64,000 bases of DNA, taken from the NCBI RefSeq assembly GCF_004331645.1, contig NZ_SJSK01000005.1:372001-436000 (forward strand), written 5' to 3'. Made by a program: the position numbers and the translations under genes. Below, in pieces: positions 53,613-61,336 of the stretch; position 1 is the stretch's first letter; every line of letters begins with the position of its first letter. The notes under the pieces are model-generated. The model saw only the letters and a program-made list of their open reading frames with translations, was not told the DNA's origin and made no database searches. This DNA comes from Pedobacter frigiditerrae. Its GTDB lineage: Bacteria > Bacteroidota > Bacteroidia > Sphingobacteriales > Sphingobacteriaceae.

Positions 53613-55487
53613 TTATAGTACTCTAATAATTCCAGAACCAGGTACATTAATTTTTACCAGTCCATTAAAATTTATCTTTTCTTTTCTAAGCAAAACCCCA
53701 GTACAGGTATACACCATAATGGTTCTTGTGCCAAAATTCTTGCTGAGGTCAAGTACCAGTTTATCTTGATGAGTTCCATTCACAATCAATGCATTTTTTT
53801 CTAATTTTCGAGGGCTCAAAATAGTGGGTTGGTAAGCAACTACCACGGTTTGATCCTTTGTTGAGGTTTCCGACCATGTGTAGTGAGAATCGGGACCGTA
53901 GTTAAATGCTTCACCCCTAGTCAATGCAAAGTTAAAGGTTCGCCACTGCTTTAGTAAAAAAGTGAGCATTTTAAGGTGTTCAGCATTCATTTTAGTTAAA
54001 TCGGTAGATACTTGCGGTACCGACAACATGGTATGTAACAATTGTAAGGCAGCAGCTTGCACGTTTTCATTTTCATTCCAGGCCAACGGATCAGCGTGAA
54101 TTACCTGATAGTTTAAATTCCTGGTATCAAGCGTACGTGTCCTGTTTTCCATCACATCGTTAGGGCAATCTACAGCTCTAAACATATTGGCATATTGTTG
54201 CATCACAGGACTGGTATAGAACTGTCTAAACTCAATCAGCACCTCTGGATTTAAGGCTAGACAACCCGTATAAATTTCTGAAAGCAGTTTTACCGTGGCT
54301 TCCTCTACGCTTTCATAGTCACGCCCATTTCCCTGCGCCAAATTTTTGCCGGCATACCTGGTATTTATAAGATCCATAAAATCTATTTTGAAGCCATCGA
54401 TACCAGTTTCCTTCATCAAGTTTATTAGACGTTCGGCCAAGTATTTCCTCACTTCTGGAAATCGAGGATCTGCCACCCATGCCTTCGCCCATTCTGCTCT
54501 GTAAAGCATTTTATCCTTTAATTTCTCATAGATTTTGGAATTTTCTCCAATCATGCTAGGGCCGACCCAAAGCATGTAGTTCATACCCATTGACTGTACC
54601 TTTTTCACATGACCCTTAAAATCCGTAAATCTAGTTTTATCTATTTCCCAATCTCCATTATACAAACAATATCCTGCCTTTGCATCTTGTGCCTTCTGCC
54701 AACCATCGTCTACAATAATTGTTTCGCAGCCTAATTGCTTGGCCAGCCTAGCCTGATCTTCAACGTTTTTTGCATTTACACCATCAGCCTTTAAAGCATA
54801 CCAAGTACAATAAAATGGCATATGAGCTTTTGGTGGAACATTCGCAATCCTTAACTGGTTTTCATCCTTCCACCAAGTTAATAAATCTCGTTGCGCTTGA
54901 TTATAATGTATATCCCTAGTATCAAAGCGCATTTTAACTTTATAAACTTCTACTGGCTTTTTTGCATATTCAAATAAACCAATCTTCAAATCAAAACCTA
55001 CGCCATCTTGCTCATTTTCTCCTGCATTAAAGGTAATTGGAAAAATTAGTTCAGACGCAGCAATGGTTAATCTATTTTGGCTATTTGTATTAAAAAAAGT
55101 CATACTGGGCTGATCCATTGTGGCTGAGGTGAATTTTGTCTTTGCATCATAATTCACAGGAATCATCCTAGAAATCTCATAATCATATAACGAAGATGCG
55201 TCACTAGCATTGGTGCCATGGGGCGTTAAATAACTTTGAATATCAATAGAAGGCTGTTTAAAAGAAATTACCACTGGCTTTGGAACTCCAGAGATTGTGC
55301 CCTTTAAACTAATGGTAAGTTCGCTAACACCGGGTGCAATTAATGTTACACTTAAACTTCTCTTAAAATTATCATCTTTCCCATCAACCTTAACTTTTAA
55401 ATTACCCACTTGAATGGTTTGGCACCATGCAAATAGTGGCATAAACGTGATCAGAAAAGCAATCAGCGTTTTAGATGTCTTTAACAT
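53613..55487 (-). CDS. GH36-like alpha-galactosidase family protein, exported
   Basis: 624 residues from the ATG at 55487, which gives a good signal peptide (MLKTSKTLIAFLITFMPLFAW); an in-frame ATG at 55520 would add 11 residues. Numbering here is for the longer form. The barrel has 'ETIIVDDGWQKAQDAKAGY', the nucleophile D380 in 'DGFKIDFMD' and the acid/base candidate D451 in 'FRAVDCPNDVMENR'. This is GH-D clan, GH36 type, removing alpha-galactose (or alpha-GalNAc) from non-reducing ends. A beta-sandwich precedes the barrel. It is transcribed alone, from element copy D. Confidence 0.88.
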   Translation of the reverse strand: MLKTSKTLIAFLITFMPLFAWCQTIQVGNLKVKVDGKDDNFKRSLSVTLIAPGVSELTISLKGTISGVPKPVVISFKQPSIDIQSYLTPHGTNASDASSLYDYEISRMIPVNYDAKTKFTSATMDQPSMTFFNTNSQNRLTIAASELIFPITFNAGENEQDGVGFDLKIGLFEYAKKPVEVYKVKMRFDTRDIHYNQAQRDLLTWWKDENQLRIANVPPKAHMPFYCTWYALKADGVNAKNVEDQARLAKQLGCETIIVDDGWQKAQDAKAGYCLYNGDWEIDKTRFTDFKGHVKKVQSMGMNYMLWVGPSMIGENSKIYEKLKDKMLYRAEWAKAWVADPRFPEVRKYLAERLINLMKETGIDGFKIDFMDLINTRYAGKNLAQGNGRDYESVEEATVKLLSEIYTGCLALNPEVLIEFRQFYTSPVMQQYANMFRAVDCPNDVMENRTRTLDTRNLNYQVIHADPLAWNENENVQAAALQLLHTMLSVPQVSTDLTKMNAEHLKMLTFLLKQWRTFNFALTRGEAFNYGPDSHYTWSETSTKDQTVVVAYQPTILSPRKLEKNALIVNGTHQDKLVLDLSKNFGTRTIMVYTCTGVLLRKEKINFNGLVKINVPGSGIIRVL

Positions 55488-55589
55488 ACCAGCAAATTTT
55501 ATAGGGTAAGATTCTTTCATAGCAGTAATGCGGTATTAGGTTGATGTTGCTCAAGGGCAATCTTCCTACTGTTTATAAATGGTATTGGA

Positions 55590-55660
55590 CAAATGTATTT
55601 TTTAATCAATACATACACTTTACCTTAATTTGCCATTACTTGAACTCTTTTTGCGAACAT
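55590..55660 (-). promoter_or_regulatory. Promoter with tandem GCAAA element, copy D (GH36)
   Basis: Plus-strand reading: CAAATGTA at 55590-55597, 31 bases, TTTGC at 55629-55633, 16 bases, TTTGC at 55650-55654. The -7 octamer is identical to copy B, and 55640-55660 is 19/21 identical to 32608-32628 at the same offset. The -7 box lies about 105 bp upstream of the chosen GH36 ATG. Confidence 0.72.
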
Positions 55661-55901
55661 AAAATGCTCAATATATAACAAAAATAGATTTGTAAAGCAA
55701 AAATTGTATCAGTCCTGGAAACACACCAGCTGAAAAAGCAATCAACCCATAAAAAAGGGGATGTGATCATGGCATATTTTATAATAAGATCTACTTATGC
55801 CAAGCACGAGTGTGGTGATGGCATGGTTAATTTTATGCACAGCAGTCTTTGCCTCTGTGACACCAAAGTAACTATAAAATTGTCTTCCTTCTTTTTAAGG
55901 G

Positions 55902-56255
55902 CTAATGACTTACACTCTGCCCCTCACCTTTATTCGGCCTAGACCTCACCCTCTTCCTCGTCTCCTTCACCTCCACCTTCACCTCCTGCTTTGCACATTC
56001 CGTTTTCAACAAGTCAAAAACCTCCCTCTTGATCTGTTTGTAATTCTCCTCCACCATCTCCGCCGTCACTTTTTTCACTATCGGAATATCCTTATACCCT
56101 TTTTCCTCCAACGCAATCGCCCCATGGTCATTCTGAATTTCTGAATGTAACATCTTCAGCTTGATCTTCTGCTCGGGATTATCCGACACAACACCAACAA
56201 ATTCTCCGGAACTCAGAGTTGCAATCTTGCTCGCCGGAATGGCATAATCCTTTGC
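55902..56255 (-). pseudogene. C-terminal relic of a conjugative coupling protein (MobC/TraG/VirD4-like)
   Basis: The minus-strand frame reads AKDYAIPASKIATLSSGEF, VGVVSDNPEQKIKLK and HSEIQNDHGAIALEEKGYKD, then an Arg/Lys-rich tail. 'IPASKIATLSSGEFVGVV.DNP' followed by an 'EIQND' motif is what I recall from the extreme C-terminus of Bacteroidota type IV coupling proteins. An in-frame stop (56256-56258) precedes it, and the ATPase part is missing. The remaining open part starts at a GTG (56189). It is evidence that a mobile element was once inserted here and decayed. Confidence 0.6.
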
Positions 56256-56553
56256 CTAGACCACGCGGGCTACAAAACAAAGCTCCTTACCGGGTGCTAA
56301 TAACATCGGCTTAATGGATAAATGAACGGTTGTGGAATAATTAAACGATGGCTTTTGCAGGTAGTTTGCCTACAGTTAATTCGACGGCATTTCTGAGCCG
56401 TTGCTTTATCGTTCGCCTGGGTGAAACGTGAACCTTTTTTAATTTGAGGTAAGGGGTTCCGTGGAAATTTCCTGCCTTTTACTTTTGGGTCTTTACCGTA
56501 GTTCATAAGATTGATTTTTGTTACGGTTCAAAGTTGGAGAGGTTAAAAATTAG
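56256..56553. other. Non-coding or decayed stretch between the coupling-protein relic and the unknown gene
   Basis: A 69-codon minus-strand frame (56297-56506, MNYGKDPKVKGRKFPRNPLP...) is basic and could be a small degraded gene; an alternative frame reads RLRNAVELTVGKLPAKAIV before a stop, as if a frameshift split a real protein. I recognise neither. I see no RNA gene in this stretch. Confidence 0.3.
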
Positions 56554-56574
56554 TTTATGCCTAGTAGGTATAAA
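56554..56574. other. Near-palindromic site, possible recombination site
   Basis: TTTATGCCTAGTAGGTATAA(A), 21 bp, is a palindrome apart from the centre base and one pair. Both its arms reappear, one in direct and one in inverted sense, around 57651-57700 just before the recombinase genes. Serine recombinases use short imperfect palindromes as att sites, so this could be an attachment or crossover site. Direct evidence is only the sequence symmetry. Confidence 0.4.
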
Positions 56575-56593
56575 TAAAATTTAAAAACCGGAA

Positions 56594-56624
56594 GGGCTAG
56601 CTGACGCTAGCCCTCTATTTTAGG
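56594..56624 (-). terminator. Hairpin terminator of the unknown gene 56634-57419
   Basis: GGGCTAGC (56594-56601), TGAC, GCTAGCCC (56606-56613) form a perfect 8-bp stem. On the minus strand it lies about 20 bp after the stop codon and is followed by TTCCGGTTTTTAAATTTT, a late U-rich stretch. A rho-independent terminator is the natural reading. Confidence 0.65.
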
Positions 56625-56633
56625 GGAATCTCT

Positions 56634-57419
56634 CTAGTCAATGCTCATGGCATTGTCGTCGGCTTCAGATGCAAGTTGTATAACATGACCAACTAAAAAG
56701 GCATCGATCAGAGATAGCGCATAGTCCTTGCTAATTGGCAACATGTCTTCTCGCAATAGAATTTTATCAATATAATGCTCCGGATTCCATAGTTCCCGTG
56801 TTTGTTCGGGATGCTCAGGTTCGATGCTTTCTATAATTCTTTCAAATGCATTTCTTGCCGTGTCGATGAACTCTTTACGATTTTCAGCACTTAAAGGCAG
56901 GGAAGTAATTTGCTCCGATTCTTTAGTCTCGTAACTACGCGGATGCTTTTTTTCTGTTATCTTAAGCTTGCCAGTGGAAATGCGATAATCATAATGAAGG
57001 CTTTCAATACCCTCCGCAGGTACCCAAACATTGGTAAAGATTTCGAGTTTTGTTTCGGCATCAAATCTGGTATTATTTTCTTTTTCACCATGAGCAATGT
57101 AGTCTTTCCATTCCTCTACGCTGACCTTGTGCGCATTCTCGAAGAGCAGCTTCGCTAGTTCCAGTTCTACTGGTGAAGCTTTTGCCATATCTGCCCATTT
57201 GTTAAATCCTGCAAATTTAGAAATAACGTGTTGGGCATTCATTAGACTGAAATTGTCCTCTGGAATGTTAAAGTCAATAATAATCCCTTTTACGTCAAAG
57301 TATTTTGGGCTATACCGATAAGAATTACGGCGTGCTACTTTGTCGAAATAAGACGTTTGGGTTTTGTAATCTTTGTGAAGATTTTTAGCTTGAAGCTTTA
57401 AGAAGTCGATAGGTTTCAT
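56634..57419 (-). CDS. Uncharacterised cytoplasmic protein in mobile region
   Basis: 261 residues with no signal peptide or membrane segment. The N-terminus 'MKPIDFLKLQAKNLHKDYKT' and the part 'AQHVISKFAGFNKWADMAKASPVELELAKLLFENA' resemble small helical modules found at the start of some glyoxalase-superfamily and hypothetical proteins ('…FKNWNDL…'). The remainder is acidic with a run of Glu (IESIEPEHPEQ) and no catalytic motif that I can name. It has its own terminator and lies between two recombination-site-like repeats, so it is probably cargo of a mobile element. Function unknown. Confidence 0.7.
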   Translation of the reverse strand: MKPIDFLKLQAKNLHKDYKTQTSYFDKVARRNSYRYSPKYFDVKGIIIDFNIPEDNFSLMNAQHVISKFAGFNKWADMAKASPVELELAKLLFENAHKVSVEEWKDYIAHGEKENNTRFDAETKLEIFTNVWVPAEGIESLHYDYRISTGKLKITEKKHPRSYETKESEQITSLPLSAENRKEFIDTARNAFERIIESIEPEHPEQTRELWNPEHYIDKILLREDMLPISKDYALSLIDAFLVGHVIQLASEADDNAMSID

Positions 57420-57650
57420 AATACATCCCTTTATGTTACCAATTTTATTATCTAGTTATTTAGCGTTCGTAATCTTGGTTAGATAATAAGCTTGGCAGGT
57501 TTGCATTATTAAACTAATTGGCTGATAAAATCTTTGCACGAACGGGCTAGCTTGCCAAAAGCATACACAATTATATGAATAATTTTCTCTGAACCAAAAT
57601 CTAGTTTTTAATAGTTACTCCAGCCATACTAAGTTAAGCAGTAAGCTATA
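57420..57650. other. Intergenic region between divergent genes
   Basis: Together with the inverted repeat at 57651-57700, this 332-bp gap (57420-57751) separates the unknown gene from the recombinase leader gene. I see no open frame of note. There is a short inverted segment (AAGCTTGGCA / TTGCCAAAAGC) near 57490-57560. No strong promoter match is visible; CATGTTTG at 57724-57731 is one base from TAnnTTTG. Confidence 0.4.
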
Positions 57651-57700
57651 TCTAGTAGTGATAAATAAATAATACGGATAAAATATTTATGCCTACTAGA
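57651..57700. repeat. Long imperfect inverted repeat, possible recombinase site or operator
   Basis: TCTAGTAG-TG-ATAAATA (57651-57667) pairs with TATTTAT-GC-CTACTAGA (57684-57700): 15 of 17 bases pair with a 16-base spacer. The arms match the 21-bp near-palindrome at 56554-56574. It lies 51 bp before the small gene that precedes the recombinase, so it may be its attachment site or an autoregulatory operator. Confidence 0.5.
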
Positions 57701-57751
57701 GTAAAACACATTTGCGGATGCCCCATGTTTGCAGGGTAAAAATAAAAGTCT

Positions 57752-57943
57752 ATGCTACCACAATATAGAAACGAAAAATTCAGCCTCACGCCGGTAAAAG
57801 CGCAACGAATGTTAGCAGAATACGATACACATATCACCTTGGAAGATGCAGAAATCATGTTGGAATTGTTGCGAAAATTGAGTAAATTGTCTGTGAGCGA
57901 AACGCTTAAACACGTTATCGCTTGTCAAAAAGAAGCCCCATGA
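57752..57943 (+). CDS. Small helical protein preceding the recombinase
   Basis: 63 residues, charged and helical (LTPVKAQRMLAEYDTHITLE, DAEIMLELLRKLSKLSVSET). The stop is 32 bp before the recombinase ATG, in the same direction. Similar short genes often stand directly before site-specific recombinases in Bacteroidota elements and may be accessory DNA-binding or regulatory peptides. I do not recognise a named family. The reading frame looks real because of its composition and its placement. Confidence 0.6.
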   Translation: MLPQYRNEKFSLTPVKAQRMLAEYDTHITLEDAEIMLELLRKLSKLSVSETLKHVIACQKEAP

Positions 57944-57975
57944 AGGGGAAATTGTTAAACTTAATTTAATTGCCT

Positions 57976-59580
57976 ATGCAGGTAGCAGATTTGTATGTCC
58001 GGGTGAGTACGGACGAGCAGACCAAGGGGTATTCTCCCCGAAGTCAGGAGGCAGTATTGAGACAATACTGCCAGTTGAGAAACATTACGGTGCGCCAGGT
58101 TTTCGTAGAAGACTACACGGCCAAGCACTTTAACAGGCCCGAATGGCGAAAGATCATGATTATTTTGCGCAAGCAAAGAAACCGAACCGATCTCTTGCTC
58201 TTCACCAAATGGGACAGGTTCAGTCGGAACACATCCGATGCCTACCAAATGATCGATGTGCTGAAAAAACTGGGCGTAGAGCCACAGGCAGTGGAACAGC
58301 CGCTAGACCTTACGGTACCTGAAAACAAGATGATGCTGGCCATTTACCTGACCGCCCCCGAAATTGAAAATGATCGTCGTGGTCTGAACACCAAAGCTGG
58401 AATACGCCAGGCTAAAAAAGAAGGCCGGTATATGGGGAAAGCGCCAAGAGGCTATATTAACAAAGCATACGAAGACGGCAGGCGCTATATCACCCTTCAC
58501 GAACCGGATGCAACGATCATGCGCTGGGTTTTCAATGAAGTAGGCGAAGGCTTGTATTCATCGGAATCCATTATGAAACAAGCCAATAAGAAAGGGCTGA
58601 ACATTGACAAGAATACATTTTTGATCAATCTTAGAAATCCCGTCTATTGCGGAAAGATCAGGGTTGCTGCCCATAACGATGAACCTGCCTATTTGGTTCA
58701 GGGACTGCACGAGCCATTGATTTCTGAAAGTTTATTTTACAAGGTGCAAGACATTATGGACGGTCGTTCAAAAATCTTAAAGGGACTGGCTATCGCCACG
58801 CCCAAAGATTTACCACTGCGAAACTTCATCAAATGTAACAGGTGCCCAAGAATGTTGACGGGTAGTGCCTCTAAAGGCAAAACGACCTACAGGGTATATT
58901 ACCACTGCCGATCATCCTGCGGGGTAAGGTATAGAGCTGAAGATGTGAATAATGCCTTTATGGACGAGTTAACTACATTTATTCCCCGACCTGGTTATCC
59001 AGAGTTATTTGTCGCCAGCATTGCGGAGGCTTACGGCAACCAGCATAGAGCAATTAAGGAAGAAAGTGATGAATTAATCTTGCAAATCAGCACAGCCAAT
59101 AAGAAAGTAGATGCTGCAAGGGAATTATTGATCCTGAATGAGCTTGAACCAAGTGAATACCGGAAGATCAAAGAAGAGAATAGTTCGATCATTGCACGCT
59201 TGGAGATGCGGCTAAATGAAGTAAACGTGCAGAAGTCGACGCATGTGAACATTAAAAAGCTTGCTGAAATGGCCGTTAGGGCACTATGTGAGTTGGACAA
59301 ATTGTACGATATATCTTCAATTGAGGCGAAAAGATACCTAGTAGGCATTTTATTCCCTGATAAAATCACCTATGCAGAGGGGGCCTGTCGAACTCTGAAA
59401 CTCAACCGGGGAGCTGAGCTAATATACCTGGAAAACAAGGCGTTACGAGCACAAAAAAAGGGGCAAAAACCTTTAAAAAAGTCTTTGCCCCATACAGGGT
59501 CAGTGGCGGTGCGTAATTCGAACCATTTTGTGGACGAATTGATTGAATTAGGCAGTTTTTCGAAAATTTTGAAAGCATAA
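57976..59580 (+). CDS. Large serine recombinase
   Basis: 534 residues from the ATG at 57976; an upstream TTG at 57970 is possible. The resolvase catalytic domain (1-140) carries S11 in 'YVRVSTDEQ' and the 'FTKWDRFSRN' Arg motif. A recombinase domain ('GKAPRGYINK...') follows, then a zinc ribbon with 'CNRCPRMLTG' and 'YHCRSSCGVRY' (CxxC..C..C) and a coiled-coil-like Glu/Lys/Leu region. The family catalyses integration and excision of mobile elements. Its DNA looks visibly richer in G+C than the flanking genes. It is convergent with the membrane-protein gene at 59635 and is the likely mover of this island. Confidence 0.93.
   Translation: MQVADLYVRVSTDEQTKGYSPRSQEAVLRQYCQLRNITVRQVFVEDYTAKHFNRPEWRKIMIILRKQRNRTDLLLFTKWDRFSRNTSDAYQMIDVLKKLGVEPQAVEQPLDLTVPENKMMLAIYLTAPEIENDRRGLNTKAGIRQAKKEGRYMGKAPRGYINKAYEDGRRYITLHEPDATIMRWVFNEVGEGLYSSESIMKQANKKGLNIDKNTFLINLRNPVYCGKIRVAAHNDEPAYLVQGLHEPLISESLFYKVQDIMDGRSKILKGLAIATPKDLPLRNFIKCNRCPRMLTGSASKGKTTYRVYYHCRSSCGVRYRAEDVNNAFMDELTTFIPRPGYPELFVASIAEAYGNQHRAIKEESDELILQISTANKKVDAARELLILNELEPSEYRKIKEENSSIIARLEMRLNEVNVQKSTHVNIKKLAEMAVRALCELDKLYDISSIEAKRYLVGILFPDKITYAEGACRTLKLNRGAELIYLENKALRAQKKGQKPLKKSLPHTGSVAVRNSNHFVDELIELGSFSKILKA
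59453..59491 (-). terminator. Rho-independent terminator for the minus-strand island genes, inside the recombinase coding sequence
   Basis: On the plus strand: seven A (59453-59459), GGGGCAAA (59460-59467), 16 bases, TTTGCCCC (59484-59491). Read on the minus strand this is an 8-bp GC-containing stem followed directly by seven U, the classical form. It lies about 145 bp past the stop of the membrane-protein gene, within the 3' part of the convergent recombinase gene. Confidence 0.75.
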
Positions 59581-59634
59581 TATACCATTGAAAACGGTGA
59601 CCATTACATTGGTTCTTTAACTTAATTTTGAAGG

Positions 59635-61158
59635 TTACTTTTTGCCATACTTCCTAAAGGCAGCAATAAATTGATAAATGATAAATCCAATTAAAAGTTT
59701 ATGTAAATAATCTATTGCAAGTGCAGCACCATTAAGTTGGTTCTTTTCAATTAGAAAATCACTTCGGTGAGTTATATCAACAAAGGAGAAATAATAGCCA
59801 ATTAGATTGGGGTCAAATTCAGTACATTGAAAAATGCGACCTATACTCCATAAATAGCTAATATAAAATATCGAACTGAAACCAAGGAACCACAGAAATG
59901 GTTTTTTTATAGACAGACCATGATTGTTTGATTTACTATTAATCCAAAGAATAACCTTATCCGCCGGAGATATTGACTTTACTTTATTTAAAGCAGTATG
60001 TGATATACCCTGCAATTTAAGTGATTCATAAACATTTCCTGTTCCTTCAAGTGCCTTTTTCAGTTGTAGGAAAATCTCGTATTGATCCTTATGATGGTTG
60101 GACGTTCTGTTCTCTGGATAGTGAATATTTTCTACTGGTAAAAAGTTCTCGTACGCTTCATACTTCTCGGGAAAGCTACAGGATGTAAATACGGAATTCG
60201 AAAACTTTGAACGGTAGAAAGACAATTTCTGAAAATCACCAAAATCAACATTATCGAACCAAGTATTGTCCAAATTACATTGATGGATACTTATTCTTGT
60301 TTCTTCCCCTTCTTCGTCATAAACAGGGCGAGGGGTAATGTTATAAAAACTCGCATCCAATTTTGGTGAAAATTCAGTAAGGTACAGGCTACCAATATTT
60401 GAATTCTGTACTGAAAATTTTCCACTGGGATTTCCCGATAAGGACAAAGACCGTAATCCAAAGTTATCAATTTCAGTTAACTCGTCCTCTGAATCCTTAG
60501 TATAAACGATATGGATTCCGACATTAAGTAATTTCTCTTCATCCGCTGTGAGCCTGTAGCCTAATCGATATACTCCAGTATTGAACTGCTTGATATATTT
60601 ACCCGTTGGCTCCGTGGATTTTTTACTGGATGTGATTTTGATGATTTTAGCATTTTCGATATGATAATGTTGTTTTTCACGAAGTACTACCTTATGGTCA
60701 TTTATCTGACGCTCACGGAATAATCTTCCCCACCAGTAGGGGAAAATATTTTCAGTTGTATAAGAAACATCTACTCTGGGAACATTTGTAACGAATATTC
60801 CATATTCCAGTAAACAATTATTTAAGGATACGGTTGTCAGATTGCTTGCTAAAATCCTTCCCCTTAACATAGAAGCATGAAAGTGAATAGATATATTTGT
60901 TGACGTTATATTTTCTATTTCAAGCTCTTTAATATAGCAGTTGTTAAAACTTATTGAAACTTTTTCAAAATCAATATCTTCTAAATTATCTATTATCAGC
61001 TTACGGAAAAAGCAAAATTGGAACACCACGACAATGCGTCCATCTTTAAAGGGCACACCCGCAAAATCCTTATTTCTAATCCTAATAGTAAGTTCATCAA
61101 ATGAAATATTGCATATTTCTTTAAACGGCTTAGGGTAAAGTTTTTGCATCATAAGCAT
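59635..61158 (-). CDS. Pentapeptide-repeat-like membrane protein with channel-like C-terminus
   Basis: 507 residues. The first ~360 residues form irregular beta-solenoid-like repeats with alternating N/C/F/L (for example VSISFNNCYIKELEIEN, LTTVSLNNCLLEYG, DFGDFQKLSFYRSKFSNSVF), akin to pentapeptide-repeat proteins. Two hydrophobic helices follow: 'PFLWFLGFSSIFYISYLW' and 'DYLHKLLIGFIIYQFIAAF'. Between them is 'YYFSFVDITHRSDFL', which occupies the place of the pore loop in pentapeptide/ion-channel fusion proteins but has no TxGYG filter. An inner-membrane effector is possible. No family is assigned with certainty. It is downstream of a nuclease gene with a 178-bp gap. Confidence 0.7.
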   Translation of the reverse strand: MLMMQKLYPKPFKEICNISFDELTIRIRNKDFAGVPFKDGRIVVVFQFCFFRKLIIDNLEDIDFEKVSISFNNCYIKELEIENITSTNISIHFHASMLRGRILASNLTTVSLNNCLLEYGIFVTNVPRVDVSYTTENIFPYWWGRLFRERQINDHKVVLREKQHYHIENAKIIKITSSKKSTEPTGKYIKQFNTGVYRLGYRLTADEEKLLNVGIHIVYTKDSEDELTEIDNFGLRSLSLSGNPSGKFSVQNSNIGSLYLTEFSPKLDASFYNITPRPVYDEEGEETRISIHQCNLDNTWFDNVDFGDFQKLSFYRSKFSNSVFTSCSFPEKYEAYENFLPVENIHYPENRTSNHHKDQYEIFLQLKKALEGTGNVYESLKLQGISHTALNKVKSISPADKVILWINSKSNNHGLSIKKPFLWFLGFSSIFYISYLWSIGRIFQCTEFDPNLIGYYFSFVDITHRSDFLIEKNQLNGAALAIDYLHKLLIGFIIYQFIAAFRKYGKK

Positions 61159-61336
61159 TTTCGATTGGCTTTCTAAACGTTAATATTCTCTCATTGTGCC
61201 AGATTTATCGAAAGTTACAGATAATTCCCTCTTATATCTTAATAAACCATGCATTTGGTAGTTAGTGATAAAATTGACAATTTGGTAAGACTAAATTTTA
61301 AGGCTGAAATCATAATTCCATATCAGGGTACCGGAG

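Noticed and set aside
55740..55880. Inverted GGCATA...TATGCC pair and repeated ATGGCAT words near 55772-55830
   Set aside because: Arms of only six bases at a wide spacing; too weak to call an element.
55905..56144. Pro/His/Leu-rich 79-codon plus-strand frame
   Set aside because: Low-complexity translation antisense to the recognisable coupling-protein C-terminus.
59510..59530. GTAATTCGAACCA looks like the T-arm of a tRNA and a possible integration site
   Set aside because: No cloverleaf can be built around it and it lies in frame within the recombinase coding sequence.
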